Shown here: piece after piece, positions 43,905 through 53,893 of the stretch
Layout of the letters: every line of letters begins with the position of its first letter
How positions within the stretch are numbered: the stretch's first letter is position 1
Source: Gautieria morchelliformis
Lineage: Eukaryota > Basidiomycota > Agaricomycetes > Gomphales > Gomphaceae
NCBI GenBank assembly: GCA_015179125.1
Contig: WHVA01000350.1
Coordinates: 1 to 64,000, forward strand
Reading direction: 5' to 3'
Length of the DNA stretch: 64,000 nt
Position numbers and translations under genes: made by a program
The notes under the pieces: model-generated
Database searches by the model: none
What the model was told of the DNA's origin: nothing
The model's input: the letters and a program-made list of their open reading frames with translations, nothing else

Positions 43905-44693
43905 TTAATTATTCTTCGTCTTATTAAGTATGATAGGTTTGGAAGGACTTTTGGTGTCTGATGATGAAGGGAACGATGCTGCTACCTTGACGCCCTCGTC
44001 GATCCACTCCCCCACTCTTGCGATGCCAGAGCGTAGGTTGAAGCAATGGCTGATCCCCGCGCCCGCCTTCTTGACCAGCGCGAGTTCCGTGTCAGATAAA
44101 TGGCACCCGTGCACAAGGATCGTCATCATCCCCAGCAAGCCGAAATCGTCGTACACGGCTGCGTAGGATGCATGGGCGGGGAATAGCAACGCAGTCAGGA
44201 GTATTTCCGCAGTGTTCTCTGAGATGTGTGTCTGGATAGGAAGACGTGCGGGGTGAGGGGTCACTGGGTGCGGCGAGGCAGATGGCGTGGCACCGGGTGC
44301 CTCTGCGGCGAGTTTTCCCAGGCCAGATAGCAGGTTGTCCGTGCACGAGAGTGCAAATCGTGGCGTTAGGATAGGGTGGAGAAGAACCGAGTTGAGTGAA
44401 TTAATGTATGATATCATAGAACGTGAGTTCGCAAGCGAGTCGGTGTGGGTGTGGTCTAAATACGATGCAGGAGTGTTGCGATCCGGGTTTTGAACAGAGT
44501 GCTGGCGTGTGGACTGTTGGTGAAGTCCAGGGTAAGCTACTACCCATGACCTGGAGAACACCGCGTTGATTTTGACTGCAACACAGATTTCTTGGACAGC
44601 GTCCTTGACTATCCGGCCTACTTTGCCCTCACATAAATACTCAACTCCAACGCCACCTCGCTCACCATCTCCAAACCACCGCTCCTCAGACAC
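43905..44693 (-). pseudogene. Guanine deaminase fragment
   Basis: Part of guanine deaminase (guanine to xanthine and ammonia; amidohydrolase fold, Zn-dependent). Visible: QNPDRNTPASYLDHTHTDSLANSRSMI, LHPILTPRFALSCTDNLLSGLGKLA, the metal/substrate motif IQTHISEN, SYAAVYDDFGLLGMMTILVHGCHLSD (with the conserved His), and SHCFNLRSGIARVGEWIDEGVKV. The frame then runs into unrelated sequence before the GLGTDVSGG motif that carries the catalytic Asp. The N-terminal metal-binding HxH region is also missing; 44693-44580 is doubtful. The gene was cut within or beside an intron and now lies tail to tail with the amylase fragment. Confidence 0.85.
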
Positions 44694-45290
44694 CTCACCA
44701 ACAGCGGCAACACCTCCGTCTCATCATGGGGCGTGCTGAACGCCGGGTACAGTGCCAATGAGAATCTCATAGAGGTCCTGACCTGTATTAAGATGTAGGC
44801 TGACGGGAAGGGGGGGTTTAACGTGAATACAGGCCAGCGGGCAGCCTATGGTATGCAGTCCGTTTCCTTTTCCTGTTTTTTTTTTTTTGTTTGTTTTTTT
44901 TTTTTTTTTTCCCTTTTTGGGGACAATGATATGATGCTCATTGTGATCTCACGCAGATCATTCCATTATGCTCTGGGTCCTTATTTTTGGGTGCAAATTC
45001 ACTGAATCATACTTCTTCCTCACCCTGTCATTCTGTGATCCCATCAGTGTCATGGTCGGCATGAAAATACAGGGCTGCAATGACTAGTACTTTGGCAATG
45101 TGCTGTGTAGAAACCAGGCCACATTTACATTGACAATCATGTATCTCATGGACTTGGTCCTGTTCTTCTTAGATACATTCCTGTGGTATATCATTTGGAA
45201 CATGGTGTTTAACATTGTTAAAACTTGAAGATTTTCCCAAGAAATCAAGATTGTATTACATTAAGAGAAGGTATCAATCCTGTTGCCTTA
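44694..45290. other. No gene; homopolymer T tract
   Basis: No coding sequence recognised. A T tract of ~36 bases (44876-44911, two G interruptions) reads as poly(A) on the minus strand. The remainder is AT-rich. Confidence 0.45.
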
Positions 45291-48200
45291 TCATATTTCT
45301 TTTTCTTTGCCCATAATACGACTCAAGCAGACCTCCAACTTTGCACAGGTATCTCGGAGCTCACAGAGGTTAGCATTGGATGACAGTGTCTCAGCCAGAA
45401 GACCTGCATCATCCAGAAGGGAGACAATGCCATGCAGTTGTGGAAGCACATTGCACACTGTATGATCAATTTTATCTTCAATTTGGTGGCGGATCGCTTC
45501 ATAGTTCATAGTGTTCTGCTGCCCATAATGTTCAATGCCAGCAACCACATCAAGTAAAATTATCCTCACCGTTTAATTTGTAATACTGCACTCATCGTCC
45601 TCAGACTCGCTTCCTTCAACTTCAGACTCATTGTCAGTAAGTTCCATAGTGCTCAACAGCCAATCATTTGCAGAGTTGGGGATACCAGTCAGGTGTGTGT
45701 TGGTGGAGGTGGATTGGGAATTGGGAATTAGGGATAAATCCAGTTGGGAGAGAGGAGCAGAATTGGGTGGCCCAGTTGGGTGTGTGTCAGTGCTGGATGT
45801 CGAGCCAAACAGCAAACATACACTTTGCGGGCCTCTATCTCATTGACCGGGAAATTGAACACATATTGTGCTGGATAGAGTTTGGTGTGAGATACAAGCT
45901 TTGGCATGCTCAATCTCATGGCCCAGAGGTGTTTGCATGCGCCATTATTACCAGTGAAGTAGTGGCATGAACAGAAAGCCCAGCCATACATGTTGAGTTG
46001 AATGTCATAACGTCTGTGTGCATGGACACGTATATCAGCCAAGCTACTTGCACAGGATGTTCTGATGGTATATGGATCAACCCATCTCACTTCGGCAATG
46101 CGAGAATGACCAGCAATGTAAAGAGCTTCTGGAGTCAGCATTTCTTGGCCTTCTAGGGACCACCATGCAACAGGAATGATGGATTGTGGTTCTGAGGGAG
46201 TAGTCGCCTGGCATGCAGCCACAAGGTCTATCCCCCCAGCTTCAGCAGCAAATCGTGTTGAAAGCCAAGAATAGTAGGTGCGTTGTAAGCAGCGGCGTGT
46301 GAAAATTCCAGGTAATATCTGTGTAATAAGAAGATAAACAAAGAGATCAAACCGCAGGCGTTTGCCTGCTCGCTGCCATTGGTGTATGTATTTGCATTTG
46401 AGTACAGCATTGAATGCTTCGAGATGATTAGTTGTTGGTATAACACCCTCTATTGGGATATTCAAGATACGTGAAGCCTCCAGATGGCCTTTGTGTGACC
46501 ATCCCTTCCAGAGGGAATACGGCATCCAAGTGTTTGTCATTTGTCATATAATCAAGGTATGCAAGGTGTCATGATTCGTTTATTCTGCGAATCATCCCTC
46601 AGCACAAGGCGAATGACTTCCCGAACCAGCGAACGACTTCCTGAACCAGCGAATATTTTGCCAAAATATTCATCGCCATACTGCTTTCGCATTCACTATT
46701 TGCATCATTCCTGCCAGCACGCCAGACCCACATGCTCAGGACGCATTCGGATAGTGTCAGTTGCAGCCTCCATGCAGGTTGGACTCAGTGGGACTCGTAC
46801 CACTGCAGGGCAGGACAAATTAGCTTCGCTGAAGTTTTCACTACACAGTTGTCATGACCCAATCATTTCTTGTATCCAGCTATCCCTGTTTTCCCTTTCA
46901 CCACCACTCTTCCATGTTCGCTCGGCTTCGCTCCATTCGCTCCTCGCCCCATTCACTATTCGCCACATTCGCCAAATGACCATTCACTACTCACATCATT
47001 CGCCAGTAGGCATGCCATCAAACACGATCGACATCCTTTACCTGGATTGATGGTTCATCACTGGTCCTATCATGAATTGCAAGGAGGTGCAGGCTGTCAT
47101 GACTCGTTTATTTCTTGTACCCAGCTATCCCTGTGTTCCCTTTCACCACTCTTCCATGTTCACTCGGCTTCGCTCCATTCACTCCCCGCTCCATTAGCTA
47201 TTTGCCACATTCACCATATGACCATTCGCTACTCGCATCGTTCGCCAGCAGGCACACCATCAAACACAATCGACATCCTTTACCCGGATTGATGGTTCAT
47301 CACTGGTCCCATCATCTTCTCAACTCAACCCCCTTTGGGTGTTCCTATGGCCAGAATGCATTCGCGGGGCATCCTACCCGTAGGTCATGTGGGACCAACC
47401 CAGCAGATGAAGAGTCCGTGCAGGGTGGTGTATATGCAGGTCCCAAGGCGTGTTTTCGTACATAGGGGCCTTCGCCTTCTTCCCTCTCCATCGTTTCATG
47501 TTCGCACCCCTCTTCCATTATATTGGAAGTCTATTCCATCTATTATGTATCCTGACCACGCACCCCTATCCAACCCTGACTCCAGACGGCCTCTTTCCTA
47601 TTCGCTAGCACCATATGAGCATTTGGTATAAGTAGTCTACATTTGCATGTATATTCTCCAGTTTAATTATCATACGTCCATCTTGTGCAAACTTGACCTC
47701 ACTGTGATCATCGTCTTAAGCCTTCTCCTGTAGATTTCTATCTTCGACCAGAAGAGGACTTAGGCATCACTGGTGAGTTCTCATACTTCATCTTTGTTAC
47801 CTTAGCCTTCGAGTTATTTTCTGTGCTGTCAGCGAAGGGCTCCGAAGGAGTACCTTCGCCGGCGAAAGGATTGTCGCCACTTAGACAACCTTTCCGTGAC
47901 ACCTTGCACGTTACATCATCAAGTGCCATGGGCTATTTCGCTATGACTGTAGATCAGGGCGAATTCCTTTCGAGTAACCCTCTTACTGCTTAACCCTTAC
48001 CTCTTCGGTACTGTTCGCTGGGCGATTCGCTAGATCACACACGCTATTCGGGCATTCGCCACTAACATGCGATATTAACGCCTATAATCCAATCTTGACA
48101 CAAGGCCAGCCATTGCACCCGCAGCCATCTCAGGCAACTGTGCAAGGTTACTCAATGCAGCCTGTTCTTCAGTTATTAGCTGCTGAGCTGCTTCATGATC

Positions 48201-49700
48201 AACTGAGAGAATAAGTCTGGGCCACTGGGTTAGAATATATAGTAGTAGATGTAATATATATTAGCTCACAATTTTTCCAAGGCTTGAAGCCGACCTTTAA
48301 CTTGCTGTTTTGGGAAATTAGATGTTTTTCCCATGTGGAGCATTTTCTTGCGCTGATTCGTCCAGCACTGACGGACATGAAACTTGCACAATATGAGCCA
48401 AATGTCTGGCCATGTGTGTGCAAGAGCACCACGCTCCTTCGTGTCTGTGTCGGTAATAGCCACACAGGGTGTAAACGGCACACCATTTTGAGAACCAAGG
48501 GAATTTTTCCATGCTGTCAAAACTTCAACAAGAATAGTTGTATCATAGCCAGCATGCGTGGCTTTGTTTCCTGTAGGGGCTGAAAACAGAAAAAAATGCC
48601 AAAGGAACCCCCTTTTTTCCTTCATCAATGCCGAGGGCAATAAATAGGAGCACCCACCGGTCGCAAATACCAAAAGTACCATCCAGAATGAGCTGACCCT
48701 GATGTGCATATTTCCATGCAGCATCTTTCATTTCAGCAGTCTGAATGCATATGCGAAGGCGGCCATCCTTTTCCACCCTGGCTTGATAATCAAACACTGC
48801 TCCTGCCAGCTCAGGTTTGTAGGCAGTAGACTCTGGGTTAAGCCAATTATCAAGATTATACTGTGGATGCTCTGAGACATCAATTCCATGCATTCTTGAG
48901 TATTTGCGATAGAGTCAACAGCTATCGCTTGGCAGGATCTCGTAACGAACATTCATGGTTCGAGGATCATGGGTGGCCTGGTCGCTATACATTTTTGCAT
49001 GGCAAAGTTCAACATTGCGAGCTTGGATTGATGTAAAACTAAAAAACAGCCTTGAAATCCTATTCCATATCTAATTCATGATAAGACTCACCTGGCACCA
49101 CCCATCATCTGCTGCAGAGCAACCTGCCATACATGGTCATGCAATGGAATGGCTGGGAGTCGCATCATCTTTCGGACCAAACAGCTATCATTATGTGACA
49201 AGACACCAGTGATTCGTCGCACATGATAGTCCGACATACGATATGTGATGTCGAGATGAGAAAGGCATCCAGTATGGTCGTACGGGGTCTTTCGAAGCCA
49301 CGGTTTTTCATTTATAGGAAGGCCTTTTGCCATTTGTTGCTGGTCATCTTTAGTTTTTCGTGCATCTGTACTTGTGCCACATTGACTTTGGAAGGGAATG
49401 GAGTAAGTATTTATTTCAATCTATCTATTAAATGTTTCCTACCACTGTAGCAGCATGCGAGTATACACGTTCAGTCCTTTTCCATGGCGCTTACTCCACC
49501 TCTTACTCCAACCATTTCCAAGATCATCCATATTCCGAAGGTCCAGTCGTTGAGCTTGCAACATACACGAGGCCTCTTGCTGCGAGTGCAGCTCATTCAG
49601 AGAAAAGTCGATGGAAATTTGTGGCCGCATCGTAGTGTTGTTGAATCTGTTTGGTCTGTGTCGCATCTAAATGGAGCATTTTAATATGAACCTGTATGCT
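45291..49700 (-). pseudogene. Mutator-like (MULE) transposase, interrupted
   Basis: DNA transposase of the MULE superfamily. In order on the minus strand: a 5' segment (49690-49450); a DNA-binding region KGLPINEKPWLRKTPYDHTGCLSHLDI (49330-49090); a segment ending KDAAWKYAHQGQLILDGTFGICDRW with the first catalytic Asp (~48700); a frameshift near 48600; then the core TDTDTKERGALAHTWPDIWLILCKFHVRQCW; an intron at ~48270-48225 (gtgagcta...cccag); the solo LTR-A at 46567-48100; then LDYMTNTWMPYSLWKGW, TTNHLEAFNAVLK and a SWIM zinc finger CSCHYFTGNNGACKH (~45950). The C-terminal extension is acidic (NESEVEGSESEDDE) then helical, ending at 45291, with a stop at 45573. No terminal inverted repeats were identified. 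Apart from the LTR, few lesions are seen. Confidence 0.85.
46567..48100 (+). mobile_element. Solo LTR-A in MULE
   Basis: A 1534-bp complete LTR of the variant subfamily (TGTCATGATTCG...AATCTTGACA), flanked by CAAGG (46562-46566 and 48101-48105). It is collinear with and nearly the same length as 10293-11827 (1535 bp, opposite strand). Three TGTCATGA-initiated modules (46567, ~46854, ~47096). Confidence 0.97.
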
Positions 49701-49837
49701 CATGAATCAAGGATGAGTACGAGTTAATATAAATCTTAAGACAGCTCACCGTAACATGGCCTCCACGCTGCATCATTGGTTTATGTGGTGCAGGTGGAAT
49801 ACTGTTGGTCTGTGGAAATTACCATAGAAAATGGTAA

Positions 49838-50785
49838 GCAATCACGGTGGCTCTGCAGATCAAAGAATATAACTTACGCTGGGAGAAGGCGGCTGTGTTG
49901 GTAGCGCACCTGGGGCCGAAGCTGAGAGCCGAGTGTCAGGAGCCAGCGAAGGGAGCGGCGGTGGAGGGGCATAGCAGACGAGGACGGAATCCTGTTGATC
50001 TGTGGAAATTACAGAAGAAAATGGTAAGCAATCGTTGCTGCATGACTGCAGATCAAAGAATATAACTTACACTATGAGAAGGCAGCTGTGGTGGTAGCGC
50101 ACCTGAGGCCGAAGCTGAGAGCCGACTGTCAGGAGCCAGGGAAGGAAGCAGCGGCGAAGGGAGCAGCAGCAGAGGGGGCATAGCAGACGAGGACGGAATC
50201 CTGTTGATCTGTGGAAATTACAGAAGAAAATGGTAAGTAATCATTTCTGCATGACTGCAGATCAAAGAATATAACTTACACTGTGAGAAGGCGGCTGTGG
50301 TGGTAGCGCACCTGAGGCTGAAGCTGAGAGTCGAATGTCAGGAGCCAGGGAAGGAAGCAGCGGCGAAGGGAGCAGCAGCGAAGGGAGCAGCGGCGAAGGG
50401 AGCAGCGGCGAAGGGAGCAGCGGCGAAGGGAGCAGCGGCGAAGGGAGCAGCGGCGAAGGGAGCAGCGGCGAAGGGAGCAGCGGCGAAGGGAGCAGCGGCG
50501 AAGGGAGCAGCGGCGAAGGGAGCAGCGGCGAAGGGAGCAGCGGCGAAGGGAGCAGCGGCGAAGGGAGCAGCGGCGAAGGGAGCAGCGGCGAAGGGAGCAG
50601 CGGCGAAGGGAGCAGCGGCGAAGGGAGCAGCGGCGAAGGGAGCAGCGGCGAAGGGAGCAGCGGCGAAGGGAGCAGCGGCGAAGGGAGCAGCGGCAAAGGG
50701 AGCAGCGGCAAAGAGAGCAGCGGCGAAGAGAGCAGCGGCGAAGAGAGCAGCGGCGAAGGGAACAGCGGCAGAGGGGGCATAGCAG
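49838..50785 (-). pseudogene. Tandemly repeated exons upstream of the MULE gene
   Basis: Three copies of an exon-intron unit (about 49878-50000, 50071-50208 and 50280-50785). On the minus strand each exon begins after ...tttccacag and ends before gtaagttatattc. It encodes a low-complexity Pro/Ser/Leu peptide ending APDSRLSASASGALPPQLPSHS. The first exon may start at the ATG near 50781 (MPPLPLFPSP...) and contains the 15-bp minisatellite as PLLPS repeats. The splice sites are repeated almost exactly, and exon lengths keep the frame. I infer a 5' extension of the MULE transcript, but a separate gene is possible. Confidence 0.55.
50350..50775. repeat. 15-bp minisatellite
   Basis: About 28 tandem copies of AGCAGCGGCGAAGGG. 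The block from 50401 to about 50690 is perfect, and copies at both edges are variant (agcagcggcgaagag, agcagcggcaaaggg). All units are 15 bp, so every frame stays open: PLLPS on minus, GEGSS or AAKGA on plus. Confidence 0.97.
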
Positions 50786-51119
50786 ATGAGCCAATGGAGA
50801 GCACAGAACGCAGAACAAGGTCTACCACCTAGCTGTACAAATCAATGAGCGATATCCAGAGAGCTGGTACCAAGAAACAAAATTACCTTTCAACAATGAA
50901 TAGCCAATTTGAAGAACACCGTTAAACATCGGACTAGAGGCCATAGGACTCGGTCCTCCTTTCTACTGGAGGAATGAGCGGACTTGAGCAACGTCAATCC
51001 AAGGAATCTATTACTTACTTGAAGAGTTAGTATTGCTATATATAAAGTAGTGCCAGGCTGGCACCTGACAAGGGAGAGGGCCACCGACGGGACGAGGCGA
51101 TGCTCAATGGAATGATGAG
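50786..51119. other. No recognisable gene
   Basis: Lies between the minisatellite and an LTR-D mosaic. No coding similarity or repeat terminus recognised. It may include the MULE 5' terminal region. Confidence 0.35.
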
Positions 51120-51726
51120 GGGTTTTGTATTTCCACCGAATAACTGGGGCAGCCGATGGCCTGGACTGGTCAGCTGCTGAGTCAGCTGGGTGTTCGGGCT
51201 TCGCACTCTATCCGGTGCAGCTTACACAAGCCTGTACACTTAAATATAGTTCAAACCCAGCAGACACATGACTTGCCTCATAGCAACCATGGCTATGTAA
51301 GGCTGTGTGCAAGACTGCCCAATGATATGCAGAGCCAAAACTAGGGTGCATAATCAAGCAATCTTATTGGATGCTGAGCCTCCAAGCTTAGTGCCACAAC
51401 CCCTGAAATAGGACCCTTGACATCATAGGGCTATGCAGGGCTATGCAAGGCTATGCAGGGCTGTGTAAGGCTATGCTGGGCAGCGCAAATCAGGGAAGGT
51501 GATTGGCTATCTATTCCTAATTTCCTTGCACAAACACACCACTATAGTTACGAGGGTGTGTTTTAGCTGCGCAAATATTTACTTATGACATCACTCACCT
51601 AATAGATAGAAGCTCCCCATTTTACGTGATCCTGTGTAATTTACAATATAAAAGGAGGCCACTCTGACCCCCTAGGATAATCATCCAATCTAGCAATCTA
51701 CTGCTTCTATCCTACACGTGACTCAT
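51120..51726. repeat. LTR-D mosaic
   Basis: 51131-51200 is the reverse complement of an LTR-D piece seen at 41020-41085. 51600-51726 is plus-strand LTR-D promoter sequence with ATATAAAAGG (51652) and gcttctatcctacacgtgact. Between them is a run of ggctatgcagg-type short repeats (51425-51485). It ends where Gypsy-2 begins. Confidence 0.55.
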
Positions 51727-52420
51727 TGTTACGACCGTTCATTTCCGACTTCCGACCCTCAGTTCCGCCATACATTCCGCCTCTCCAATAGTTCCGCCAC
51801 ACGTTCCGCCCCTCCGACATTTCCGCCATTCCGCCCCTTGTACATTTCCCTTGTTCTTTCGACTCTATTACTCGGACCCACCGGATCTACCTCGCCATTC
51901 ATCAAAACCATATATCCGGTCACCCTTGTAGTTCGTTGTCAGATATGTTTTCCCGACCCCTTGTTCTTTGCCATTTGTTCTACCTTACCCTGAACCCCCC
52001 TTGTAGTCCCATTGTTCCCAGTTAGTTAGTTCCCACACATTGTACTCGACTTCCGCTTCCTCCGGAATTTGCTTAGTACAACACCATTACTTGTTGCTCT
52101 GCGCTTTGTATAAAACCCCCCTCATGTATGTCTGTTATTCTGCAATCAGATAATCACCTTCGATACTTGATTTCCTTCGCTCCATCTCCTGTTCTTAGCA
52201 CAGCGAGTCTAGCAAGATCTCAGTCTCTCTCTCAGCCTTCCGTCTTCCGCCTTCCGCCTCAGTTCCGACTCAAGTTCCGACCAAAACTCTGGTCCAGTAC
52301 TTTCCAACTTCCGGCTCATTTCCGAAATACCTAGGACGATAGTTCATTGGGGGCGCAACCTATAAGTTGAAGCCGCTGTCCTTTCCAGTTCCGACTTAGT
52401 GGAAATCTCGATACGTAACA
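51727..52420 (+). repeat. Gypsy-2 5' LTR (LTR-B)
   Basis: TGTTACGACC...ATACGTAACA, 694 bp. TATA at 52109-52115. I count about 17 TTCCG pentamers on the plus strand. Differences from the 3' LTR lie in ctctctctcagcc (3': ctctccctcagtc), aaaactctgg (aaacctctgg) and tttccaac (tttccgac). Confidence 0.97.
52109..52154 (+). promoter_or_regulatory. Gypsy-2 core promoter and primer 11-mer
   Basis: TATAAAA at 52109-52115, then six C, then AATCAGATAAT at 52144-52154. If transcription starts at 52144, the RNA begins with the exact complement of the PBS at 52423-52433. The start site itself is inferred. Confidence 0.65.
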
Positions 52421-52422
52421 GT

Positions 52423-52433
52423 ATTATCTGATT
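52423..52433 (+). promoter_or_regulatory. Gypsy-2 self-priming PBS
   Basis: ATTATCTGATT, two bases after the LTR, is the perfect 11-nt reverse complement of 52144-52154, and pairing stops on both sides. The first 11 nt of the Tf1 RNA prime its own reverse transcription in the same manner (established knowledge). Confidence 0.8.
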
Positions 52434-52453
52434 CCCACCCGATAACTATCACT

Positions 52454-53893
52454 ATGCCTCCTCGTACCACAGCTACTTCAGCTTGAGCAGGAGCTGTCGA
52501 AGCTCTCTCTTATTTTGGCAATCTTAGATCCGCAGCACCAAGGCACGCGGAACCCTCCAGCAGCTCTCGTGCCGACGATGAGCTTTCCGATGCTTTTCCG
52601 CAACGTTTCGAAGAAGTTCCCGACGCTAATCCCGACGACAATCCCGACTACGACGGGAATTCGACGAGTAACAGCGGCGAACAAACAGCAGCGTCATTCC
52701 AACGCCCAGCTCCACCACCACCACCTCCACCAGGACCACCTCCAGGCGGCCCTCCAGGCGGCCCTCATGGCGGCCCACCCGGCGGTCCCCCAGGCGGTCC
52801 TCCCGGTGGTCCTCCACCTCCAATTCCACCTCAGATTCCCGCCAACCCAGTTCCGCCCGCGCCAGTTCCGGATCTTGCACAAGCCATCGCCATGCTAGCC
52901 GGACAACTCCAGCGCCCGGCCCAAGCACCACCACGCCCCAAGACAAAGGTCCGCGAACCAGATCAGTTCGACGGTTCCGACCCCAAGAAGCTCCAGCCAT
53001 TTCTGGTTCAGCTTCAACTCAATTTCCGTGATCGTCCCGACGCCTTTCCCGACGACGAACGAAAGGTCAATTATGCCCTTTCCTATCTCCGAGGCACGGC
53101 GCTCGACTATTTCGAACCCGCCCTCATGGATCCGTTCGCTCTCGTCGACTGGGCCGACGATTACCCCAATTTCATTTCCGAACTCCGCAGCAACTTCGGA
53201 CCATTTGATATGGAAGCCGATGCGGAAAACGAACTCGATAAGCTTCGCATGAAAGACACTCATAAGATAGCTAAATATATCGTCACGTTTCAGCAGCTCG
53301 CTCCTCGAGTCCAATGGGGAGAAGCCGCACTCCGACACCAGTTTTACATGGGCTTGCCATCCCGCATCAAGGATGAAATTGCCCGCGTCGGAAAACCCGC
53401 CACCCTTACCGACCTCCGCAACCTCGCCCAATCCATCGATTCGCGCTACTGGGAAAGACACTCCGAGATTGCTCGTGAAACTTCCGCCCAGAGCAAGAAC
53501 GACAAGTCTTCCGACAAGAAGTCTGATAAAGACAAGAAGAAGACCAATTCCGGAAACACCAACTCCGGAAACAACAACAACAACAGTTCCGGATCCAACT
53601 CCGGCAACCGGAACAACAACAACACCCCTCGGAACAACCAGGCCTCTGGTCCTAACACCAACGCCCGGAAGAGCACCCCGGATCTTTCCGACAAACTTGG
53701 GAAAGACGGAAAACTAACCCCTGTAGAACGCCAGCGTCGCATGGACAACAACCTTTGCCTCTTCTGCGGCAAAGGAGGTCACGTCGCTCGCGACTGCACT
53801 CGCGCTTCCGCCTCCGCTGCTAAGGCCAAGGGCCGCGCAGCAAAGACGGAAGAGAAATCCGAAGCGGTTCCCGCTGCGGATTCAAAAAAATAG
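52454..53893 (+). CDS. gag: Gypsy-2 gag (one premature TGA)
   Basis: Virus-like-particle protein, 479 sense codons from the ATG at 52454 to the TAG at 53891, open throughout except for a TGA at codon 11 (52484-52486) that looks like a CGA-to-TGA transition. No other in-frame ATG occurs before 52892, so the N-terminal third (acidic, then a PPGGPPGG repeat of ~35 residues) depends on the first start. Residues ~165-330 form the retrotransposon capsid (VREPDQFDGSDPKKLQPFLVQ, YALSYLRGTALDYFEPAL, FQQLAPRVQWGEAAL, LRNLAQSIDSRYWE). An Asn/Ser-rich linker follows, then the zinc knuckle CLFCGKGGHVARDC (~residues 435-448). It ends in a basic tail at the frameshift site. Confidence 0.9.
53884..53893 (+). 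promoter_or_regulatory. -1 ribosomal frameshift site A AAA AAA
   Basis: Seven A (53884-53890) are in phase as A AAA AAA relative to gag, immediately followed by the gag stop TAG. The pol frame is -1 and is open from this point. Slippage would give Gag-Pol without any extra residues lost. A downstream pseudoknot was not assessed. Confidence 0.75.

Noticed and set aside
43905..44693. Functional guanine deaminase gene
   Set aside because: Both the N-terminal HxH metal site and the catalytic Asp motif are missing, and the 3' end runs into unrelated sequence.
50335..50832. Long GEGSS/AAKGA open frames and a CRISPR-like array of direct repeats
   Set aside because: The repeats are contiguous 15-bp units without spacers, and every frame is open because the unit length is a multiple of three. 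This is a minisatellite.
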